Below are positions 7,951-15,143 of a stretch of DNA of 42,430 bases, in pieces; position 1 is the stretch's first letter, and every line of letters starts with the position of its first letter. The DNA comes from Elusimicrobiota bacterium (lineage in GTDB: Bacteria; Elusimicrobiota; Elusimicrobia; Elusimicrobiales; UBA9959): contig JACQPH010000147.1 of NCBI GenBank assembly GCA_016207645.1, positions 1 through 42,430 of the forward strand. The letters run 5' to 3'. The position numbers and the translations under genes are program-made. The notes beneath the pieces were generated by a model. It was given only the letters and a program-made list of their open reading frames with translations, did not search any database and had not been told where the DNA came from.

Positions 7951-8143
7951 AAAGAACCTGCTTTTCACCGCTTCCATTAACGGCGACATGGAGCAGATGG
8001 AAAAGAATAGGAAGACTTTCCAGACCGCGGACGGGAAATACGACGTCGCGGCCTGGCTGGAATTCGCGAACCAGTTCAACGCCTACATGGGGCATCCCCG
8101 CCGCCACTTCACACCGATTACCGGCAAAAATTTCAAGCTCTGA
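7937..8143 (+). CDS. Small hypothetical protein coupled to the nucleotidyltransferase
   Basis: A 68-residue protein starting at the ATG at 7937, which overlaps the end of the nucleotidyltransferase gene by 14 bp (start chosen because AGAAAT/GGGAGAA-type purines precede it and the overlap suggests coupling). It is hydrophilic and contains TADGKYDVAAWLEFANQFNAYMGHPRRHF and ends GKNFKL. No signal peptide or membrane segment. Family not recognised. The close overlap suggests it works with the upstream protein, for example as a partner or antidote, but the sequence does not prove this. Confidence 0.65.
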   Translation: MAENKKNLLFTASINGDMEQMEKNRKTFQTADGKYDVAAWLEFANQFNAYMGHPRRHFTPITGKNFKL

Positions 8144-8176
8144 GCTCCGTTGCGGCTTTTCTGTTATCTGTTATCT

Positions 8177-8593
8177 ATGAAACACATACTTCAACGGCTT
8201 GTTTTTCCGGCTTTATTCGTTCTCATTCTGGGTTCTCTAAGCTGTAAAAAAGGGGGTTCCGACCTGCTTGAGGGCGCCACTGAGTTTAAAGGCCCGTATC
8301 CCGCTCCGGAAGCGGTTACTTATTCGGACAAGGGTGTTTCCAGAACCGTGACGGCCTATCCGGGGCAGGTCCTCGTCTTTTTCAATATGCCGGTCAGTGA
8401 AAAGGAGGCCACGCGGCTCATAGCCGCCAGCGGCGGAACGATCCTGGCCAAGACCCCCGCGGCCGGCATGTATCTGGCCGGCGCCGAGCCGGTCAAAGTG
8501 AGCGCTTTTATTACCGCTCTCCAGGCGGACCCCCGGGTGAGTGACGCGGCGCCCAATGTGACCGGCTCGCTTTCAGGCGGCCATGGACCTTAA
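8177..8593 (+). CDS. Lipoprotein with a subtilase-propeptide-like domain
   Basis: A 138-residue lipoprotein. The start at 8177 gives a good signal: basic Lys/Arg, hydrophobic core PALFVLILG and lipobox GSLSC with Cys23. Residues about 55-125 (FNMPVSEKEATRLIAASGGTI ... ITALQADPRVSDAAPNVTG) resemble the small propeptide/inhibitor I9-like fold that precedes subtilisin-type proteases, but no protease follows. It may instead bind or inhibit a protease or act as a sensor. No ribosome-binding site is visible; the start is preceded by a repeated CTGTTATCT. It overlaps the following histidine kinase gene by 11 bp, implying coupled expression. Propeptide similarity is by eye. Confidence 0.7.
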   Translation: MKHILQRLVFPALFVLILGSLSCKKGGSDLLEGATEFKGPYPAPEAVTYSDKGVSRTVTAYPGQVLVFFNMPVSEKEATRLIAASGGTILAKTPAAGMYLAGAEPVKVSAFITALQADPRVSDAAPNVTGSLSGGHGP

Positions 8594-10094
8594 GATGCGG
8601 CGGGGCGGGGAAGAGACCCCGTATGAACGACTTTTTGTCCTTTCGCCGCACCTTTGCTGTGTGGCGGGTTTCGACGGTTTTTTCAAAGAGCTGAACCCCG
8701 CCTGGGAAAAGGCGCTGGGCTACACCCGTGAAGAGCTATTCGCGAAGCCCTGGCTGGAATTCGTGCACCCCGAAGACCGCCCCGCCGCCGCGGCGCTGCG
8801 CGGGCGGCTGGACGGCGGCAAGACCCCGGCCTCCGGTTTCGAGACCCGGTTCCTCTGCAAGGACGGCTCGTGCAGGCGGCTGCTGTGGCACTTCGCCAGA
8901 CTGCCGGAAGACGGGCTGTTCTGCGGGGCGGCCGCCGATATAACGGAACAGAGACGGGCCGGAGAACTGCTGGCCCGGAGCGAGGCCAGGCTGAAGGAGA
9001 CGCAGAGCCTCGCGCTCCTCGGGAGCTGGAGCTGGGACCCGGCCGCGGACACCGCGCTCTGGTCGGAAGAGCTCTACGCCATCCTGCGCAGGGACCCCTC
9101 GCTGCCGCCACTTTCCTTCGCCGAACTTCAGACCCTCTTCACCCCGGAAAGCCGCGCGCTGATACTGGAGCACGGCGGGCGCACGCTGGCTACCGGCGAG
9201 CCTTACAGGCTCGAGCTGGAGCAGCTGCGCTGCGACGGCGAACCGATCTGGGTCCTCGCCTGCGGCAAGGCCGAGCTGGACGCCTCTGGCAGGGTCGTCA
9301 GGATGCACGGCACCACGCAGGATATTACCGCGCGCAAAATAGCCGAGCGGGAAAAGGCGGCGCTGGAAGACAGGCTGCTGCAGGCCCAGAAGATAGAGCT
9401 GGTGGGGCGGCTGGCCGGCGGCCTGGCCCATGATTTTAATAATCTGCTGTCCAATATCAGCGGCCACGCCGAGTACCTGAAGGCCGCTCTGCCGGCGGGA
9501 GACCCCCGCCGCGAGGACGTAGAGGCGATAATGGAAGCGGGGAACAGCGGGGCCGCGCTGACGCGCCAGCTGCTCGCCTTCAGCAGACCGCAGGCGCCGG
9601 CGCCGCGGCCTCTGGACCTGAACGCCGTACTCGACGGAATGCGGGGCACCCTGCGCCGGCTCCTGGGCGATGGTTTCGAGGCGGTCTTCACGCCCGGGCC
9701 CGGCCTCGCTCCGGTCAAGGCGGACCCGAGCCAGCTGGAGCAGGTAGTAATGAACCTGGCGCTGAACGCAAGGGACTCCATGCCCGGCGGCGGCCGGATA
9801 TTCTTTGAAACCTGGAACGTGCTGCTGGAAAAGGAACTACTGGAAGGCCCGCGCGCCGTCCCGGCCGGCCGTTACGTGCGCCTGGCCGTGACCGATAAGG
9901 GCTGCGGCGTGGACGCCGCCGTGCTGCCGCGTATTTTCGAGCCTTTCTTCACCACCAAGGCCAGCGGGAAGGGAACCGGGCTGGGCCTAGCCATCGTCCA
10001 ATGGATAATCGGCCAGTCTAACGGGCATATCTCCGTCCGCAGCGCGCCCGGGGAAGGGACCAGCTTCAGGATCTACCTGCCGCAAGCGGAATAG
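8583..10094 (+). CDS. Cytoplasmic PAS-PAS sensor histidine kinase
   Basis: A 503-residue kinase without membrane segments. Two PAS domains occupy about residues 15-130 and 135-255, each ending in the PAC-type ADIT/QDIT motif. The dimerisation and phosphoacceptor site is RLAGGLAHDFNNLL with His283. The ATP-binding domain shows NLALNARDSMPGGGR (N box), DKGCG (G1), FEPFFTTK (F box) and GKGTGLGLAIV (G2). No receiver domain and no response regulator lie next to it, so the partner is elsewhere or it works with the orphan CheY at 25102 (speculation). ATG at 8583 overlaps the lipoprotein gene; an alternative start is 8595. It converges with the asparagine synthetase gene across 10 bp. Confidence 0.9.
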   Translation: MDLKMRRGGEETPYERLFVLSPHLCCVAGFDGFFKELNPAWEKALGYTREELFAKPWLEFVHPEDRPAAAALRGRLDGGKTPASGFETRFLCKDGSCRRLLWHFARLPEDGLFCGAAADITEQRRAGELLARSEARLKETQSLALLGSWSWDPAADTALWSEELYAILRRDPSLPPLSFAELQTLFTPESRALILEHGGRTLATGEPYRLELEQLRCDGEPIWVLACGKAELDASGRVVRMHGTTQDITARKIAEREKAALEDRLLQAQKIELVGRLAGGLAHDFNNLLSNISGHAEYLKAALPAGDPRREDVEAIMEAGNSGAALTRQLLAFSRPQAPAPRPLDLNAVLDGMRGTLRRLLGDGFEAVFTPGPGLAPVKADPSQLEQVVMNLALNARDSMPGGGRIFFETWNVLLEKELLEGPRAVPAGRYVRLAVTDKGCGVDAAVLPRIFEPFFTTKASGKGTGLGLAIVQWIIGQSNGHISVRSAPGEGTSFRIYLPQAE

Positions 10095-10104
10095 CCCGCG
10101 GTGA

Positions 10105-11769
10105 TCAATAACTTTTCTCGTGGACGTTCTTTACGGCCCGGCCCGACGGGTCCTGCATTTCCTGGAAGGACTTGTCCCAGCGGATGGCCGTCGGGGTGCT
10201 GCAGGCCACGGAAGGGCCGTCCGGCACGGTCAGGGCCGCCGACGGGTTCGGGAACAGCCCTTCGAAGATGCTCCGGTAGAGGAAGCCTTCCTTCGTGACC
10301 GGGGTCTTGTCCGGGAAGCGGTGCGCGGCGTTTTTCAGCATCCGGTCGGCGACCTCTTTTTCGGCGTGGGCCTTCAGCGAGTCTATCCAGCCGTAGCCGA
10401 CGCCGTCGGAGAACTGCTCCTTCTGCCGCCAGAGGATCTCGTCCGGGATATAGCCTTCGAAAGCCTTGCGGAGCATCCACTTTTCCTTCCTGTCTTTGGT
10501 TATCATCTTCTCCGCCGGGTCCAGGTTCATCGCGGTTTCCAGGAACTCCACGTCCAGGAAAGGGACGCGGGCCTCCACGCCCCAGGCCGAGACGGCCTTA
10601 TTGGCGCGCAGGCAGTCGTACATATGGAGCATCCCCAGCTTGCGCACCGTCTCCTCGTGGAATTCCTTCCTGTCCGGGGCTTTGTGAAAATAGAGGTAGC
10701 CGCCGAAGATCTCGTCCGCGCCCTCGCCCGAAAGTATCATCTTTATCCCCATGGCCCGGATCTTCCTGGCCATCAGGTACATCGGGGTAGCGGCGCGTAT
10801 CGAGGTGACGTCGAAGGTCTCCAGGTGGTAGATCACGTCCGGGACGGCGTCTATGCCCTCCTGGACGGTGAAATGGATCTCGTGGTGGATGGAGCCGATA
10901 TGGCCGGCCACCTTCCTGGCGTACTTCAGGTCCGGGGCGTTCTCGAGCCCTACCGAGAAAGAATGGAGCTGCGGCCACCAGGCGGGTTCCTTCCCGTCGG
11001 CCTCCACGCGCCCGGTCCTGTACTTGGCGGCTATAGCGGCGATGATGGAGGAATCAACCCCGCCAGAGATGAGCAGCCCGTAAGGGACGTCGCACATCAG
11101 CTGGCGGCGCACCGCGGCTTCCAGGGACTCGCGCAGGGCTTTCAGGTCCAGCGGGGCGGAAGGGATATGGCCCGGCTCGGCCCATTTAGGGTTGTAATAC
11201 TTCACGGTCTTCTTTTCGCGCGAGAGATAGTAATGCCCGGGGGGGAACTGCTCCACCTTCAGGCAGACCTCCGAGACGGCTTTCAGCTCGGAGGCGACGT
11301 ACATATGGCCTTCGGCGTCGTGGCCCCAGTAGAGCGGGACCACGCCTATGGGGTCGCGCGCTATCAGGTACTCGTCGTTCTTCGGATCGTAGAGGACGAA
11401 GGCGAAGATGCCGTTCAGCCGCTTTATGAAGTCCGGTCCCTGCTCGTCGTACAGGTAGAGGATGGGCTCGCAGTCCGAGGCGGTCCGGAAATCGTGGGGC
11501 TTTTTCAGGGTCTGAGTAAGCTCTTTGTGATTGTAGATCTCGCCGTTCACCGAAAGGACGCGGGAGGTCTTCGCGTCCACGAGGGGCTGGGCCCCGTGCT
11601 CGACGTCCACGATGGAAAGCCGCTCATGGCAGAGGATGGCGCGCTCGTCGGAATAAACGCCGCTCCAGTCGGGGCCGCGGTGGCGCAGCTTCTTCACCTG
11701 CGCGAGGGCCTTTTTCCTAAGGCCGGCGGCGTCTTCCTTAATATCCAGCACGCACAGGATACCGCACAT
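10105..11769 (-). CDS. asnB: Asparagine synthetase B (glutamine-hydrolysing)
   Basis: A 554-residue enzyme, the same length as Escherichia coli AsnB. It makes asparagine from aspartate, ATP and glutamine. The N-terminal glutaminase domain starts MCGILCVLD, giving the nucleophile Cys2 exposed after Met removal, with RHRGPDWSG and the DGEIYNH-like NGEIYNHKEL. The synthetase domain has the pyrophosphatase loop LISGGVDSS near residue 235 and SGEGADEIFGGYLYF. The C-terminus SVACSTPTAIRWDKSFQEMQDPSGRAV matches the AsnB-type ending well. It follows the CsgG-like lipoprotein gene by 41 bp on the same strand, so they may be co-transcribed. Assignment secure. Confidence 0.96.
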   Translation of the reverse strand: MCGILCVLDIKEDAAGLRKKALAQVKKLRHRGPDWSGVYSDERAILCHERLSIVDVEHGAQPLVDAKTSRVLSVNGEIYNHKELTQTLKKPHDFRTASDCEPILYLYDEQGPDFIKRLNGIFAFVLYDPKNDEYLIARDPIGVVPLYWGHDAEGHMYVASELKAVSEVCLKVEQFPPGHYYLSREKKTVKYYNPKWAEPGHIPSAPLDLKALRESLEAAVRRQLMCDVPYGLLISGGVDSSIIAAIAAKYRTGRVEADGKEPAWWPQLHSFSVGLENAPDLKYARKVAGHIGSIHHEIHFTVQEGIDAVPDVIYHLETFDVTSIRAATPMYLMARKIRAMGIKMILSGEGADEIFGGYLYFHKAPDRKEFHEETVRKLGMLHMYDCLRANKAVSAWGVEARVPFLDVEFLETAMNLDPAEKMITKDRKEKWMLRKAFEGYIPDEILWRQKEQFSDGVGYGWIDSLKAHAEKEVADRMLKNAAHRFPDKTPVTKEGFLYRSIFEGLFPNPSAALTVPDGPSVACSTPTAIRWDKSFQEMQDPSGRAVKNVHEKSY

Positions 11770-11810
11770 AACTGTTTACCTTTCCGGCCTTCCGGAGCCG
11801 GGCCGCCGGT

Positions 11811-12416
11811 TCACCTGCCCCGCTGTTTTGTGATCTCTTTTTCGAGCGCCCGCGAAATGGAGCGGCTGGTCCTCTGCATCTGGTCCTCGGCGGAAGGCGA
11901 GATGACCGTGGCTACTATGCCTGCCGGCCAGACCAGCCAGGTGAACCAGCGTTTAAGCCCGCCGCGGGTGTCGCTGGCCGTCCATTCCACTTCCCCGGTC
12001 TTAGTGTTGATGAGGCGGGCGGTGAGCGAAACCTTGGCGGGGGGGAAAAGCAGGTAATTGCGGGGAGTATATTCGGTGACCGTGCCCAGCACCACGCCTT
12101 CGGCGCCCAGCAGCTTGCCTATTTCCACGGCTTTTTCCTGGTCTATGATCCCGGTCTGGGTGAGTTTCTGCTCTTTTATCACCTGGTCCAGGGCCCCGCG
12201 GTCTATCATGCTGTAGCCTTTGAGCCGCAGCAGGTAGGTGGAGAAGGCTTCATAGGCCAGGGCCCCGGACTCCGGGTGTTCCGGTTGGGCCTTAAAAGGC
12301 AGGACAGCCACCCTCACAGGCTTGGCCGGGTCGGGCGTGCGCCTCACTATCACGTTCGCGGCGCAGGCAGTAAGGAAAAAAGCCATGCAGGCGGCCAGGA
12401 GGCAGGGTCTTTTCAT
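11811..12416 (-). CDS. CsgG-like lipoprotein
   Basis: A 201-residue protein with a lipoprotein signal (MKRPCLLAACMAFFLTAC, Cys18 in the lipobox). The mature part has RVAVLPFKAQ, a helix, MIDRGALDQVIKEQKLTQTGIID and GKLLGAEGVVLGTVTEY, the pattern of the CsgG/TolB-N-like family of periplasmic lipoproteins, followed by VSLTARLINTKTGEVEWTASD. CsgG itself forms an outer-membrane secretion pore, but this shorter protein has no obvious pore hairpins, and no curli genes are near, so only the fold is claimed. A TATAAT at 12425-12430 (minus strand) lies eight bases before the ATG. It precedes asnB. Confidence 0.8.
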   Translation of the reverse strand: MKRPCLLAACMAFFLTACAANVIVRRTPDPAKPVRVAVLPFKAQPEHPESGALAYEAFSTYLLRLKGYSMIDRGALDQVIKEQKLTQTGIIDQEKAVEIGKLLGAEGVVLGTVTEYTPRNYLLFPPAKVSLTARLINTKTGEVEWTASDTRGGLKRWFTWLVWPAGIVATVISPSAEDQMQRTSRSISRALEKEITKQRGR

Positions 12417-12483
12417 ATAGAGAGATTATACAAATGCGGCCCCGGTCGTTGCCACAGGTTTATCCCGGTACGCAGGACGCAGC

Positions 12484-12513
12484 TTGACTCTTTTCCGGTC
12501 GAAATGTTTATAT
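12484..12513 (+). promoter_or_regulatory. Promoter of the quinone oxidoreductase gene
   Basis: TTGACT at 12484-12489 with a -10 candidate TTTATA/TTATAT at 12507-12513 (17-18 bp spacing), 20 bp before the start codon at 12534. The -35 and following CTTTTCCGG resemble the promoter at 17290. Confidence 0.5.
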
Positions 12514-12533
12514 CTGGAAAAAGGCGGCAAAAA

Positions 12534-13505
12534 ATGAAAGCTATCAGAGTGCGCGAGTTCGGCGGTCCTGAAGTCCTCAGGCTGGAGGAAGTCCCGGTGC
12601 CGGCGCCGGGGGCCGGCCAGGTGCTGGTGCGGGTCCGCGCGGCGGGCGTGAACCCCTATGAGACCTATATCCGCTCCGGGGCTTACGCCCTGCTGCCGGC
12701 ATTGCCCTATACCCCCGGTTCTGACGGGGCGGGCCTGGTGGAAGCGGTGGGGGCGGGCGTCGAGAGAGCGAAGCCGGGCGACCGGGTCTATATAGCGAAA
12801 TGCCTGAGCGGGACTTACGCGCAATACGCCCTGGCCCTGGAAGAGCAGGTCCACTTGCTGCCGGCCGGCCTCGGCTTCCAGCAGGGCGCCGGGATCTGGG
12901 TCCCTTACGGCACGGCCTGGCATGCCCTGGTCCATTTCGCCCGCGCGCGGGCCGGGGAGACCGTGCTCGTCCACGGGGCCAGCGGCGGCGTGGGGCTGGC
13001 CGGAGTGCAGATAGCGCGTTCTATGGGCCTTACGGTTTTCGGCACGGCCGGGACGGCGAAAGGGCTGGAACTGGCCGCGCGCGAAGGCGCGAGCCGGGTC
13101 TTCGACCACGGCAAGCCCGGCCACGCCGGAGAGATAATGGAAGCGACCGGAGGACGGGGCGTAGACATCGTATTGGAAATGCTGGCCAACGTGAACCTGG
13201 CGGCGGACACAAGAATGCTGGCGCAGAACGGCCGCGTGATAGTGATAGGCAGCCGCGGCCAGGTAACGATAGACCCGCGCGAGCTGATGGTAAGGCGCGG
13301 CTCTATCCGCGCCTTCACGCTCTGGGGGATAACTCCGGAAGAGGAAAAAGAAGTGCACGCCGGAGTAGGCTCCGGCCTTCTGGACGGCGCGCTGCGCCCC
13401 GTGGTAGGCCGGGAATACCCGCTTGCCGAAGCGGCCCGCGCCCAGAAAGAGATAATGGAGCCGGGGGCGTACGGGAAGATAGTCCTCCTCCCGCCGGAAA
13501 CCTGA
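12534..13505 (+). CDS. NADPH:quinone oxidoreductase, zinc-independent MDR family
   Basis: A 323-residue medium-chain dehydrogenase/reductase of the quinone oxidoreductase (zeta-crystallin) type. The GroES-like domain begins MKAIRVREFGGPEVLRLEEV; the Rossmann domain has HGASGGVGLAGVQIARSMG with the AxxGGVG nucleotide motif, and GRGVDIVLEMLANVNLAADTRML. Zinc-binding cysteines of alcohol dehydrogenases are absent. Such enzymes reduce quinones or enones with NADPH in the cytoplasm. The ATG at 12534 matches the family N-terminus; earlier in-frame starts lie in the neighbouring gene's complement. It has its own TTGACT promoter and converges with the serine hydrolase gene with a 3-bp gap. Confidence 0.92.
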   Translation: MKAIRVREFGGPEVLRLEEVPVPAPGAGQVLVRVRAAGVNPYETYIRSGAYALLPALPYTPGSDGAGLVEAVGAGVERAKPGDRVYIAKCLSGTYAQYALALEEQVHLLPAGLGFQQGAGIWVPYGTAWHALVHFARARAGETVLVHGASGGVGLAGVQIARSMGLTVFGTAGTAKGLELAAREGASRVFDHGKPGHAGEIMEATGGRGVDIVLEMLANVNLAADTRMLAQNGRVIVIGSRGQVTIDPRELMVRRGSIRAFTLWGITPEEEKEVHAGVGSGLLDGALRPVVGREYPLAEAARAQKEIMEPGAYGKIVLLPPET

Positions 13506-13508
13506 CCC

Positions 13509-14657
13509 TCAGACCGGCTTTACGCCGGGCGCCGAGGAACTTCCGGCCGAAGCGAAGTCCGAGTCTATCTTGTAATACTGGTAGGTCTGTTTAGCCACGC
13601 GCGCTATGAAGTTCTTGGCGCCGGCATAGTCCGGGACGTCCCCGGTCAGCACGGCGATGATGTAGTCGCCGCGCGGCGAGTAGACCACGCCCATGTCGTG
13701 GCAGGCGCGGCGCAGCAGGCCGGTCTTGTGGCCCAGCTCCCAGCCCGGCGGCAGGCACTTGCGCAGGCGGCTGCGGCTCCTGTTATTGTGCTTGAGCATG
13801 TCCAGCATGAACTCGCTGGCTTCCTTGTCCACCACCTCTCCTTTATAGAGCCGCTCCAGCAGGCCGGCCATCTCGCGGGCGGTGGTGTAATTCTCCCTCG
13901 AGACCGGGCCGGAGGTCAGGTTCATGCCCTCCGGGTAGATCCTGGTATTGATCAGGCCCAGTTCCCCGAAGGCCCGCTGGAGGTAGTCCATGCCTGTCCG
14001 CTCTATAAGCATCCTGGTGGCGGTATTGTCGCTCTCGGTGATCATCCTGAAGACTATCTCCATCACGGTCAGCATGGTGCCTTCCCGCGCCCATTTCAGC
14101 GAGCCCGAGCCGCCGGCCCGGTCGCGCCGGGTCAGCTTCAGCCGCGTGTCCAGGGAGAGCTCGCCGCGCTTTATCTTTTCTAGGACGGAGGCCATGATGG
14201 GCACCTTGATCAGGCTGGCGGCCCTGAACAACTGGTCGGGGTTGTGTTCCCAGACCCGGTCCGTGTTCAGGTCCTTTATGTAGATGCCCGCCCGGCCTTT
14301 GTATTTACCGGACAATTTCTCCAGCGCGGCTACCATGCTCTCCCACTCCTTGTCCCTTACAGGATTCTCGACGGGCCTCTTCTGGAAAACCGGTTTTCCG
14401 GACAGGTCCAGGTCCTTCAGCAGCCGGCTGCCGTCCTGGTAAAGGAAGAAGCCCAGCAGCGGGAAGAGGGCCCAGAAGATCCTCCAGTAACAGGCCGGCG
14501 TGGCCGGCGAGACCTGGTCCGCCCGCGGTGCGGGAGGGAGAGCGGGAACGGAAGCCGCGGGGCCGGCGGGTTCCGGGAAGGCGTACTGGGCGGCCTCCCG
14601 GGCGGGAAGGGGGGGGCTGCCGGGACGCGGGCGGCGCTTTTTCGGCGCGTTTTTCAT
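13509..14657 (-). CDS. Membrane-anchored beta-lactamase-fold serine hydrolase
   Basis: A 382-residue protein of the class A beta-lactamase/penicillin-binding fold (beta-lactamase2 type). A Pro/Ala-rich basic cytoplasmic tail (1-55) is followed by one membrane segment (about 57-75), so the catalytic domain is periplasmic. The three serine-enzyme motifs are clear: S148-L-I-K, S209-D-N and K311-T-G. The omega-loop pattern ExxLN that holds Glu166 of class A enzymes is not clearly present (PEGMNL at 242-247 is the nearest), so a D,D-peptidase-like or unusual hydrolase role is as likely as antibiotic resistance. A strong AAGGAGGT ribosome-binding site precedes the ATG at 14657. It points away from the repeat-rich gap to its right. 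Confidence 0.85.
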   Translation of the reverse strand: MKNAPKKRRPRPGSPPLPAREAAQYAFPEPAGPAASVPALPPAPRADQVSPATPACYWRIFWALFPLLGFFLYQDGSRLLKDLDLSGKPVFQKRPVENPVRDKEWESMVAALEKLSGKYKGRAGIYIKDLNTDRVWEHNPDQLFRAASLIKVPIMASVLEKIKRGELSLDTRLKLTRRDRAGGSGSLKWAREGTMLTVMEIVFRMITESDNTATRMLIERTGMDYLQRAFGELGLINTRIYPEGMNLTSGPVSRENYTTAREMAGLLERLYKGEVVDKEASEFMLDMLKHNNRSRSRLRKCLPPGWELGHKTGLLRRACHDMGVVYSPRGDYIIAVLTGDVPDYAGAKNFIARVAKQTYQYYKIDSDFASAGSSSAPGVKPV

Positions 14658-14718
14658 AAGATACCTCCTTGCCGCTTCTTATTACTCCCCGTATAACCTG
14701 ATCACGCCGATCGGGGCT

Positions 14719-14907
14719 TTTAACCTGAATCCTGCAGTTCAGCCTAATTCTCATTGAGAAAATCAGGGAACAGAATTATTCTGCAGGATTCCCCGCAAAG
14801 CGGGCGGAGGGCCCAGCGCTATGCGCGCCCGGCCCGACGAGGTGTATTCCTCCCGAAGGTCGCCCGCTATGCGGGCGGAAAATTGCAACTGCAATTTTCA
14901 GGTTAAA
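14719..14907. mobile_element. MITE-like 189-bp inverted-repeat element
   Basis: Terminal arms TTTAACCTGAA at 14719-14729 and its exact complement at 14897-14907 extend to 21 bp with 18 matches (14719-14739 against 14887-14907). Inside are further palindromes: AATCCTGCAG/CTGCAGGATT (14728-14737, 14781-14790), CGCCCGCTATGCGGGCG around 14861-14877, and GAAAATTGCA/TGCAATTTTC (14878-14899). No coding frame is credible and no target duplication is obvious. It fills most of the 486-bp gap between the divergent genes at 14657 and 15144. Confidence 0.6.
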
Positions 14908-14992
14908 GGAGCGCAGGTAAAAAATCTATAGGGTGATATGTCTAAAGCGGGGCGGCGGTTCAAGCCGGTACTTCAGCTTATAGTATAGGGGC

Positions 14993-15042
14993 GGCCGATT
15001 ACATTATTGTTACAGGATCCTCAAATAAAACGCAAATCGGCC
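14993..15042. repeat. Long-stem inverted repeat in the intergenic gap
   Basis: GGCCGATT (14993-15000) pairs with AATCGGCC (15035-15042) around a 34-base AT-rich loop; GC-rich flanks add partial pairing. A further short palindrome, CGCCCGAGCGGGC, follows near 15055-15068. No gene is seen here; it could be a transcript structure or part of the adjacent repeat element. Confidence 0.4.
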
Positions 15043-15089
15043 CGCCCGGTTCTCCCGCCCGAGCGGGCAGAGGCCTTTGTTCTTTCGCG

Positions 15090-15118
15090 TTGACTTACCA
15101 GGGTATTTTTCATAGAGT
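15090..15118 (+). promoter_or_regulatory. Promoter of the thioredoxin-domain gene
   Basis: TTGACT (15090-15095) and TAGAGT (15113-15118) are 17 bp apart and are followed by AACCGCG. The surrounding 50 bp closely match the region upstream of the coiled-coil gene at 17290-17319. The TTG of the -35 could be misread as a start codon. Confidence 0.6.
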
Positions 15119-15143
15119 AACCGCGCTACTCATGGGGGTTGAA

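Noticed and set aside
10120-12057. 645-codon open frame on the plus strand
   Set aside because: Opposite asnB and the CsgG-like lipoprotein, both with strong family motifs.
15090-15143. Extended N-terminus of the thioredoxin-domain protein from TTG at 15090
   Set aside because: TTG is part of the -35 box; the conserved family N-terminus starts at 15144.
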